Shown here: positions 6,701 through 11,153 of the stretch, in pieces
How positions within the stretch are numbered: the stretch's first letter is position 1
How the letters are laid out: each line of letters opens with the position of its first letter
Assembly (NCBI GenBank): GCA_002391565.1
Contig: DGFH01000127.1
Span: 1-11,153, forward strand
Direction: 5' to 3'
Source of the DNA: Anaerolineales bacterium UBA3905
GTDB lineage: Bacteria; Chloroflexota; Anaerolineae; Caldilineales; Caldilineaceae
DNA length: 11,153 bases
Notes under the pieces: model-generated
Told to the model about the DNA's origin: nothing
Database searches by the model: none
Seen by the model: the letters and a program-made list of their open reading frames with translations, nothing else
Program-made: the position numbers and the translations under genes

Positions 6701-7516
6701 CGCCGCGTCGACTTGCAAAAGAGCGGCGCCTGCCGGGTTGACATCGACCAGCACATTCCGCGTATCGACGACGACCATGCCTTCATTCATGTGCTCGATC
6801 AACTGAGTGCGCGCCACCGGCAGAATGTGCATTAGCCCCAGACGCAAGAGCGCCCATGCCAACAGGACGCCGGTCAATGAAAAGGCAATCGAAGTCAAGT
6901 CGAGCCATGGCCATGGCGTCAGGTCAAGGATATAGACCATGTTGGCGATCCAGGGGATGGCAGCAGCCAGCACCATCACCAACGCCTGCATTCGATAACG
7001 ATGTACATTCACATACGCAGCGCGCAATAGCAACACGGTCGCCACAAGAATCAGGCTATACAAATAGATGGCTGCGATCCAGAACAGGATGCCGTGACTA
7101 TAGTCATCTTCAAGGCCGTAAGAGGTTTTGACCAACGTCACATTGGTCCAGAACAGATGATGCCAGTCATTGGTCATCGCCGCCAACATCGCCAACACGG
7201 GGATGATCCACAACATGGAGCGCTGTCGTGCGGTTAACGCCGACGAAGCATTGGTAAAGCTCAGCACAAAGAGCAGGAAAAAAACCGGCACGGCCTGGAT
7301 GCCAATGTGACTGATCTTGGAGAAGAAGATTTTCAACCAGAGCTGGCTGGCAGCCAACGCCATGCCATCGGCCAGCGACCAGAGCGCAGCGGCGATCATT
7401 AACAAGGTCAAATCGCGCGCCCCAGGCGTCTGCCGGTGCTGCCAGGTCTGGAAAGCCACAAAGAGTGACACGCCAACAGCTATCAGATAGATGGGCAAGA
7501 GTGGCGTGAATTGCAA
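3740..7516 (-). CDS. 7TM-PAS hybrid sensor histidine kinase with two receiver domains
   Basis: A 1258-residue membrane sensor. Seven hydrophobic helices fill residues 8-229 (HisKA_7TM-type input module). Four PAS/PAC units follow at about 236-345, 352-470, 478-595 and 602-725, recognised by repeated DITER/DVTDRKRAE-like PAC ends and ESERRYRTL linkers. HisKA carries the phospho-acceptor His751 in NMSHEIRTPMN. The ATPase domain has NLLSNAVKF (864-872), DSGIGIP (906-912) and GGTGLGLAISRRL (935-947). Two receivers close the protein: REC1 (about 995-1112; D1001/D1002, phospho-acceptor D1046, K1096) and REC2 (about 1136-1255; E1142/D1143, D1186, K1239). Both receivers and the kinase look active. 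There is no HPt domain and no DNA-binding output domain, and no separate regulator is adjacent, so phosphate must pass to an unlinked partner or signalling is via protein contact. A GGAG (7532-7529) lies 12 nt before the ATG. The start agrees with the first transmembrane helix. Confidence 0.95.
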   Translation of the reverse strand: MQFTPLLPIYLIAVGVSLFVAFQTWQHRQTPGARDLTLLMIAAALWSLADGMALAASQLWLKIFFSKISHIGIQAVPVFFLLFVLSFTNASSALTARQRSMLWIIPVLAMLAAMTNDWHHLFWTNVTLVKTSYGLEDDYSHGILFWIAAIYLYSLILVATVLLLRAAYVNVHRYRMQALVMVLAAAIPWIANMVYILDLTPWPWLDLTSIAFSLTGVLLAWALLRLGLMHILPVARTQLIEHMNEGMVVVDTRNVLVDVNPAGAALLQVDAATAVGRPLFDVSEAGALIAHQIGRVNRSGAVAEVTMPSGATLEVRSSVLRAHGNRPLGALLLLHDVTDRKRAEKELRESEERYRTLYTKTPAMLHSIDRKGRIISVTDYWLEQMGYTPDQVIGHQITEFMTEASRQRAREGWLPAFFADDPIKELPYEFIRRDGAVIEALVAAIAERDANGQPIRALTVMQDITERNQAWRKLQESERRYRTLIDHAPFPALVTSVESGQVLYSNASAEALFEVAGMPRAALVAQDFYVNSADRQIILQRLRTEHRVLNVEVQMQTALGRRLWVLMSAIPVEFAGEQAIFSIFNDITERRSMDERLRESERRYRLLAENASDVIWMLDFDLKVLYCSPSVARLIGYTAEEVVGQAMPCPIAAASRTVVRDALAQLVNASRSGAVAPVLDLEIVVERKDHSQVWTDTSLQVMYDQQQPVGILGVTRDITVRREAQETMRLAKEAAEAATQAKSEFLANMSHEIRTPMNAIIGMTSLLLSTPLTAEQHDFVETVRSSSENLLSIINDILDFSKIESGKLELEHHPFALLSCIESALDLVSLQAAHKQLELTYVAQGEPPEMVVGDSTRLRQVLVNLLSNAVKFTDHGEVNLRLHAEPTPPAVNGGLPQYKLHFEVQDSGIGIPPERQAQLFQSFSQLDASTTRRFGGTGLGLAISRRLIELMGGAIWVESEGVGRGSTFHVTLTLPGAPNQAASIPTAPPETLVGKRVLVVDDNLTNQKILCHHLFQWQMAPTAVSSGAAALEVLAAESPFDVVLLDLQMPDMDGVMLAEEIKRRLGETAPRLLLLTSMDVAATTLRAAGIVAHLRKPIKSALLRDALLSLWGQTQTEPKATHANHWDRQMADRLPLRILVAEDNLVNQKVIKTMLSRLGYRADMVSDGRQAVEALQRQEYDVVMMDVQMPEMDGVEATRIIRRNLPASRQPYIIAMTANAFDDQRRTYLESGMNDYVSKPVQPDKLLAALHRIGQLAA

Positions 7517-7556
7517 GGTTCAGCTCCTCGACGCAGCAACTCACTGCATCTCGCTC

Positions 7557-7588
7557 ATTATATGGACTGACCGGTTCTGATTCATCAG
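7557..7588 (-). promoter_or_regulatory. Promoter of the hybrid kinase gene with palindrome at the -35 position
   Basis: A perfect TATAAT (7562-7557, minus strand) is placed to give a transcript start about 34 nt before the kinase ATG. No good -35 box is found at 16-18 bp upstream. That position is instead occupied by the palindrome CTGAT-N2-ATCAG (7577-7588). A strong -10 with a palindrome replacing the -35 suggests control by an activator or repressor, but this is inference. Confidence 0.5.
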
Positions 7589-7635
7589 GAAAATGGCGTA
7601 ACATTTTAAGGCAAAATCATCGGCCTCGGCTTGTA

Positions 7636-7664
7636 CTGTCGGTGGATTGCTGTCGGTGGATTGC
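7636..7664. repeat. 14-bp direct tandem repeat, two copies
   Basis: TGTCGGTGGATTGC occurs twice head to tail (7637-7650 and 7651-7664), with an adjoining C on the left and a decayed third start (TGCC) on the right. It lies in the non-coding gap between the kinase and the solute-binding protein gene. Confidence 0.85.
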
Positions 7665-7668
7665 TGCC

Positions 7669-7768
7669 AGCGACTTCAGGGAGCAGATGAAGAAAACGGG
7701 TTGGGAGCGGATTGTCGTCAGCAGAATCGGGGAGCGGCTTGAGCAGATATCTATCCGCTGAAGTCGCT
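7669..7768. repeat. Inverted repeat with GGGAGCGG/GAGCAGAT direct repeats (REP-like)
   Basis: AGCGACTTCAG (7669-7679) and its exact complement CTGAAGTCGCT (7758-7768) bound a 100-bp segment. Inside it GAGCAGAT occurs twice exactly 60 bases apart (7681, 7741), and GGGAGCGG occurs twice (near 7704 and 7731). The right arm runs on into CCCA, giving TGGGAGCGACTTCAG on the minus strand. GAGCGACTTCAGTCGC-type repetitive palindromes are known from other bacteria, so this may be a related extragenic element. It lies just downstream of the solute-binding protein stop and could serve as an mRNA 3' structure. Confidence 0.65.
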
Positions 7769-7789
7769 CCCAGCCTTCGTTAACAGCGT

Positions 7790-9865
7790 TTAGCGTGGCT
7801 GTGGGCCAATGACGTTGACTGTCAAGCCTTGCTCAGTCTGGCCGACGCCATAGGCGACCAGTTTGTACTCATACAGTCCGACAGCATCTGGACAATCCTG
7901 GGCGGAGCCGTTGCCCGGCCCGCCAGCAACGACGGCGCCGCCATTGCGCAGCAGATTGACGCCCTTTGTATTATCGGTGCGCCACTCGAAGTTGAGGCAT
8001 TGGCCGCGCCCGATCTGATTGCTGCTGACCGAGAAGCGACGGATAACCGGCGGCTGTGCGGGTGGCGGCGGCGGGTTGTTGACGTTGATCGTCACCTGGC
8101 GCGCGTCCTGACTACCGTCGTATTTAATCACCTGCAGCGTATACGTTCTGGCGCTGCCAGGGCAGACCTCGCGGTCGCTGACGCCAGCCACCCCCTCGCC
8201 GTCGAGATAGACCGCCTGCACATTGCGCACATCCCAGCGCAGCCGCGTGCACTGTCCACCGTCAAGATTCGTGTTATCAGCCCAGAAATTGATGCTATAA
8301 TCCGGAGCGCCGCTGACGTTGATCGTGATTGAAAAGTCGTGGCTGGCGCCGTTGCGATCCACCACGCGCAGGGTGTAGGTCGTCGTCCCACCGGGGCAGA
8401 CATTGCGCGCATCGTGACCGGCGACGCCTTGCTGGTTGCCGCCATCAATGAAATAAACAGCACTAACGTTGTCCACATCCCAGCGGATTGTCGTGCATTG
8501 TCCTGATGCAATGTAATTGTTGTCAACACGCAGATTGGGATTGATATCCTGTGTCGGCGGTGGCGGCGGCGGCGCTGGCGGGTTAGGATCCGGCACCTGA
8601 ATGCCAACCCACACAACCTCGCCAAAGTATTGCCCCAGCGTATTGCGCATCTGCCAAAAACCCTGGAAGGCGCCGTAGACCTGCGGTGCACGCAGGCTGA
8701 CGGAGAGGTCGATCATATCGCCCGGCTTCACGGTGCGCCCCACCGGGACAACGCTGCCGCCCATCGACGCTTCGATGCGATTGCCATTCACATAAGCCAA
8801 CACGTAGTCGGGCGTCCAGTCGCAAGTGCCGTTGTTGAGCACGCGCCAACTCTTCACGAAATCTTGGCCAGGCGCCATGATTGGCGGTGCGGTCATGTTT
8901 TTGTCGTCGTAGTTGAGGTCGGCGACAAAGGCCATGCTGTCAATGCACTGTGTTGGGGCGGGCGTGACCGTTTCTGTGGGCGGAACATTCTCAACGACAG
9001 CGACGTCCTCATCCGGCGTGACGCTGTTCGGATTCAACTGCAAGTAGCGTTCGACCAGTTCTGCAAAGGTGCCATCGCTTTGCAATGCGATCAGCGCCTG
9101 GTTCAGCGGCTCGATCACACTGCTGCCCTTGCCAGCGGCGATGGCAAATTGCTGCTGGTTGAACTGCCGACCGACGATCTGCAATTCGGGGCTGCGATTG
9201 ACGGCTAGTTCGGCGGTGAGTTCGCCCATCAGCCCCACGTCGATAGTGCCATTACGCAGGTCGCGCACGATCTCGCTCGGCGTCGAATAAAGCACGAGAT
9301 CGTCCTGGGCGATCAGGCCGGCCTCGACCAGCGTCTCCTGCGCCCAGGCCTGATAGGTGGTGCCCCGCTCCGCACCGATGCGCATCCCGGCCAGGTCGGC
9401 GGCTGAGGTGATGGTGGGGGTAAAACTCGTGGTCGCCAGCGCCACGCTGTTGCCGATATAGTATAGATTGGTGAAATCGACCACCATCTGACGATTCGGC
9501 GTCACGGAGATGGCGCCGATGGCGGCGTCCACGTTGCCAAGCTGAACGGCGTTGATTAGCCCGTCGAAGGCAAAGTCGTTGAACTCGACCGCCACGCCTA
9601 GTTTTTCACCGATGGCGCGCGCCAGCGCAATGTCGAAGCCGTCCAGCTCGAAGTTGCTATTGTAGAACTCGAAGGGTGGGTAATCAGCAGCAGTGCCGAA
9701 AACGATTTTCCCGGCGGCCTGAACGCGCGCCCAATCCGTCGCCGGCTCTGGCGTGGGCTGTTGTCGCAGCACAAGGCGGCCAGATGCCAGCAGCGTACCA
9801 GGCAGGAGAGCGACAAGCAGCGTCAGAGCCGCCAGCCGCCACACGCTTCGTAGCGATCGTTTCAT
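7790..9865 (-). CDS. Secreted solute-binding protein (SBP_bac_3) fused to NBR1-like Ig and three Ig-like domains
   Basis: A 691-residue exported protein. A Sec signal peptide (MKRSLRSVWR then a hydrophobic stretch, about residues 11-27, no lipobox Cys) precedes a family-3 solute-binding domain at about 47-277, with FGTAADYPPFEF, SVTPNRQ (ligand-binding Arg125) and ERGTTY. A Thr/Pro linker (about 278-306) leads to an NBR1-type Ig-like domain at about 307-424 (SWRVLNNGTCDW; VKPGDMIDLSV; YGAFQGFWQM), then a polyproline hinge (425-438). Three Ig-like repeats follow, each with two cysteines: C457/C490, C539/C568 and C623/C658, each opening with a GQC motif and R/EW strand. Typical amino-acid binding proteins are about 250 residues, so the C-terminal 400 residues are an added wall- or surface-exposed part. 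No permease or ATPase gene is nearby. The start at 9865 is chosen because GGAGG (9880-9876) lies 10 nt upstream; the frame continues to 9955 without support. Likely a surface ligand-capture or sensing protein. Confidence 0.9.
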   Translation of the reverse strand: MKRSLRSVWRLAALTLLVALLPGTLLASGRLVLRQQPTPEPATDWARVQAAGKIVFGTAADYPPFEFYNSNFELDGFDIALARAIGEKLGVAVEFNDFAFDGLINAVQLGNVDAAIGAISVTPNRQMVVDFTNLYYIGNSVALATTSFTPTITSAADLAGMRIGAERGTTYQAWAQETLVEAGLIAQDDLVLYSTPSEIVRDLRNGTIDVGLMGELTAELAVNRSPELQIVGRQFNQQQFAIAAGKGSSVIEPLNQALIALQSDGTFAELVERYLQLNPNSVTPDEDVAVVENVPPTETVTPAPTQCIDSMAFVADLNYDDKNMTAPPIMAPGQDFVKSWRVLNNGTCDWTPDYVLAYVNGNRIEASMGGSVVPVGRTVKPGDMIDLSVSLRAPQVYGAFQGFWQMRNTLGQYFGEVVWVGIQVPDPNPPAPPPPPPTQDINPNLRVDNNYIASGQCTTIRWDVDNVSAVYFIDGGNQQGVAGHDARNVCPGGTTTYTLRVVDRNGASHDFSITINVSGAPDYSINFWADNTNLDGGQCTRLRWDVRNVQAVYLDGEGVAGVSDREVCPGSARTYTLQVIKYDGSQDARQVTINVNNPPPPPAQPPVIRRFSVSSNQIGRGQCLNFEWRTDNTKGVNLLRNGGAVVAGGPGNGSAQDCPDAVGLYEYKLVAYGVGQTEQGLTVNVIGPQPR

Positions 9866-9875
9866 ACGCTTCGAT

Positions 9876-9880
9876 CCTCC
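9876..9880 (-). promoter_or_regulatory. Ribosome binding site fixing the solute-binding protein start
   Basis: GGAGG on the minus strand, 10 nt before the ATG at 9865-9863. It decides for this start, which also places a proper signal peptide at the N terminus, over the upstream in-frame ATG at 9955. Confidence 0.8.
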
Positions 9881-9962
9881 GTTGTTGTTGATGATCTGTG
9901 TCTGATTGGATGTGTTAGCGTCTGGGTGTTGCTGCGCGATGCAGCGCCAGGACATTTATGTG

Positions 9963-9991
9963 ATTATGACTGCACTGTAACAAAAGGGCAA
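9963..9991 (-). promoter_or_regulatory. Promoter of the solute-binding protein gene
   Basis: Minus strand TTGCCC (9991-9986), 17-bp spacer, CATAAT (9968-9963). The -10 matches consensus at five of six positions. The leader would be about 90 nt, ending with the GGAGG site at 9880-9876. Confidence 0.5.
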
Positions 9992-10005
9992 CTCGATCAA
10001 TAAGT

Positions 10006-10034
10006 TTGGTGTCTGCAAGACACGCAACTACAAT
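10006..10034 (+). promoter_or_regulatory. Candidate promoter of the acyl-CoA synthetase gene with internal operator-like palindrome
   Basis: TTGGTG (10006-10011) and TACAAT (10029-10034) are separated by 17 bp. A perfect inverted repeat, GTGTCT-GCA-AGACAC (10009-10023), overlaps the -35 box and fills most of the spacer, a typical repressor position. Transcription would begin near 10041 and leave an about 265-nt leader before the synthetase start. Confidence 0.45.
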
Positions 10035-10040
10035 CCCGTC

Positions 10041-10247
10041 ATGACCCGCACACATCTGGAGCAATGCTCTGATTGTAAAGCCTGGCTGCCAGTGGTCGAG
10101 GGTGGGCGCCACGACATCGGACAACCATCGCCGGTTGGTGCAACCACCGGGTTGCAGGCGCCAACCAGCGACAACGCTTTGATTCTCACGTATGACGCGG
10201 CATTTCGGCAAGTCTTCAAATCGCGTCGTTCGGCATTACATCCTTGA
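10041..10247 (+). other. Possible leader ORF, 68 codons, unproven
   Basis: An ATG lies almost exactly at the predicted transcript start, so it would be leaderless. The frame begins MTRTHLEQCSDCKAWLPVVE, has a CxxC motif (SDCK context), and runs through the hairpin at 10133-10166 to a TGA (10245-10247) inside the left arm of the next hairpin. I do not recognise the product. The frame may be chance in GC-rich non-coding DNA. The overlap of its stop with the second hairpin is the only reason to list it. Confidence 0.2.
10133..10166. repeat. 13-bp stem with one-sided 4-nt bulge
   Basis: GGTTGG-TGCAACC (10133-10145) pairs with GGTTGCA (10150-10156) and CCAACC (10161-10166). A 4-nt loop closes it and GGCG (10157-10160) is bulged. 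It lies within the predicted leader of the acyl-CoA synthetase gene. It may be an RNA structure or a REP-type element; no other copy is in the window. Confidence 0.65.
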
Positions 10248-10278
10248 AAACCGAAAGATCAAGTTTCGATTTTCAAGG
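10242..10278 (+). promoter_or_regulatory. 15-bp leader hairpin immediately before the synthetase ribosome binding site
   Basis: CCTTGAAAACCGAAA (10242-10256) and TTTCGATTTTCAAGG (10264-10278) form a stem with a single C-A mismatch and a 7-nt loop. It ends 12 nt before the AGGAGGTGAT ribosome binding site. No U-tract follows, so it is not a terminator. It may be an operator dyad in DNA, or a leader stem that affects translation or stability of the synthetase mRNA. It is noticeably more AT-rich than its surroundings. Confidence 0.7.
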
Positions 10279-10290
10279 AACCTATCCATC

Positions 10291-10300
10291 AGGAGGTGAT
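10291..10300 (+). promoter_or_regulatory. Unusually strong ribosome binding site
   Basis: AGGAGGTGAT is fully complementary to the anti-Shine-Dalgarno end of 16S rRNA and is the best site in the window. It lies 5 nt before the ATG at 10306 counting from the last T, or 9 nt from the GGAGG core. It fixes the synthetase start. Confidence 0.9.
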
Positions 10301-10305
10301 TCACG

Positions 10306-11153
10306 ATGTCAACCGAACCCATCTTCCCATTTGGTCAGGCCACTGCCTGGCATCCCAATCCAGTCTGGATGGCGGCCAGCAATCTTCAGCATTTCATGCA
10401 ACGCCACGGCATCGCGGACTACGACGCGCTGCATGCGCGCGCCTGCGCCGACATCGCCTGGTTCTGGGACGCCGCCATCGCCGACCTGGGCATCGAATTC
10501 TACGCACCATATTCACAGGTAGTCGATCTCAGCGACGGCGTCGAATTTCCGCGCTGGTGTGTGGGCGGCAAGCTCAACATCATCCACAACTGTCTGGACA
10601 AGTGGCAGGCGACGCCCACGCGGGAACGCATCGCCCTGCGCTGGGAAGGCGAGGGCGGCACGGTGCGCACCTTCACCTACGCCGAGCTGCACGCCGAGGT
10701 CAACCGCTGCGCCAATGCCCTGCGTTCGCTGGGTCTGGGCAAGGGCGACGCTGTCGGGCTGTATATGCCGATGATCCCGGAGCTGGCAATTGCCTTTCTC
10801 GCCATCATCAAGATCGGCGGCGTCATCCTGCCGTTGTTCAGCGGCTACGGGCACAGCGCCATCGTGGCGCGGCTGGCGGACGCCGGCGCCAAAGCCGTCG
10901 TCACCGCCGACGGTCTCTTTCGCCGCGGCGCAGTCACACCGATGAAGCCGACCGTGGACGCCGCCTGCGAGGATGTCGCCAGTGTTCAGCATGTGATCAT
11001 CGTCAACCGCACCGGGCTGACCGACACGCCGTGGACGCACGGTCGCGACCGCTGGTGGCACGACCTGATCGCGCAGCAATCCGCCATAGCGAACACCGAG
11101 ATCACCGACGCCGAGGATGTGCTGATGCTCATCTACACGAGCGGCACCACCGG
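10306..11153 (+). CDS. Acetyl-CoA synthetase-like AMP-forming acyl-CoA synthetase (5' part, cut by window end)
   Basis: Activates a short-chain carboxylate (acetate, propionate or similar) with ATP and CoA through an acyl-adenylate; cytoplasmic. The visible 282 codons begin MSTEPIFPFGQATAWHP. They include the ACS N-terminal domain with FWDAAIADLGIEFYAPYS (about 53-70) and PRWCVGGKLNIIHNCLDKW (82-100), the signature of the acetyl-CoA synthetase branch. The start of the AMP-binding domain follows (FTYAELHAEVNRCANALRSLG, 123-143; VGLYMPMIPEL, 150-160). The window stops in the YTSGTTG phosphate-binding motif, so the rest of the domain, the acyl pocket and the catalytic C-terminal lysine cannot be seen, and substrate cannot be assigned. 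The PLFSGYGHSAI stretch (176-186) differs from the PVHSVVFGGFS of classical Acs. The gene may therefore be a broader acyl-CoA synthetase and no symbol is given. It is divergent from the solute-binding protein gene. Confidence 0.9.
   Translation, partial: MSTEPIFPFGQATAWHPNPVWMAASNLQHFMQRHGIADYDALHARACADIAWFWDAAIADLGIEFYAPYSQVVDLSDGVEFPRWCVGGKLNIIHNCLDKWQATPTRERIALRWEGEGGTVRTFTYAELHAEVNRCANALRSLGLGKGDAVGLYMPMIPELAIAFLAIIKIGGVILPLFSGYGHSAIVARLADAGAKAVVTADGLFRRGAVTPMKPTVDAACEDVASVQHVIIVNRTGLTDTPWTHGRDRWWHDLIAQQSAIANTEITDAEDVLMLIYTSGTT

Noticed and set aside
5855..6835. 326-residue plus-strand open frame
   Set aside because: Antisense to the PAS region of the hybrid kinase; a GC-rich shadow frame without recognisable domains.
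8630..9208. 192-residue plus-strand open frame
   Set aside because: Antisense to the NBR1-like Ig and binding domain of the secreted protein, which are convincing.
9915..10211. 98-residue minus-strand open frame in the divergent promoter region
   Set aside because: It covers the promoter elements and the bulged hairpin, has no ribosome binding site and no recognisable domain.
1..11153. CRISPR array, tRNA, rRNA or transposase gene
   Set aside because: No regularly spaced repeats, RNA gene signatures or transposase motifs were found on either strand.

Overview
The window is a GC-rich (roughly 60% by eye) bacterial contig end. Its first 19 bases are an exact Tn5/Nextera mosaic-end adapter, so the true genomic sequence starts at about base 20. 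The gene set suggests a free-living member of the Chloroflexota (Anaerolineae/Caldilineae-like): a secreted protein carrying an NBR1-type Ig-like domain, a cytoplasmic Asp-box beta-propeller, a 7TM-PAS hybrid histidine kinase and an ACS-family acyl-CoA synthetase. That assignment is an inference from domain content and not from a marker gene. No rRNA, tRNA, CRISPR array or transposase gene was seen.

Layout. Every gene is on the minus strand except the last. Bases 118-647 hold a two-gene DinJ/YafQ-type toxin-antitoxin operon, antitoxin first, with a one-base stop/start overlap and a palindromic promoter/operator at 671-699. Bases 648-944 have no convincing gene but contain a large nested inverted repeat (731-815) and a smaller perfect hairpin (874-892). 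Bases 945-3451 are a two-gene operon: a very divergent GroEL/Cpn60 paralogue (3451-1784), followed after 8 nt by a 276-residue Asp-box (BNR/Ycf48-like) beta-propeller (1775-945). Bases 3452-3739 are intergenic, with a promoter and a short degenerate tandem repeat. Bases 3740-7516 encode a 1258-residue 7TM-PASx4-HisKA-HATPase-REC-REC kinase. Bases 7517-7789 are intergenic and repeat-rich, and include the kinase promoter. Bases 7790-9865 encode a secreted solute-binding protein fused to an NBR1-like Ig domain and three further Ig-like repeats. Bases 9866-10305 are a divergent promoter region. Bases 10306-11153 are the 5' part of an acetyl-CoA-synthetase-like gene on the plus strand, cut by the window end inside the YTSGTTG adenylation motif.

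How the parts may work together. The toxin-antitoxin pair is self-contained. The chaperonin-like and beta-propeller proteins are probably co-translated and both look cytoplasmic. The chaperonin keeps the Asp residues equivalent to GroEL D52 and D87 but has Arg where GroEL has catalytic D398, which makes this pair the best candidate here for an undescribed system. The solute-binding protein has no permease or ATPase beside it and lies upstream of the sensor kinase in the same orientation, so a sensing or capture role is conceivable but unproven. The acyl-CoA synthetase is transcribed divergently and appears to have a long structured leader.
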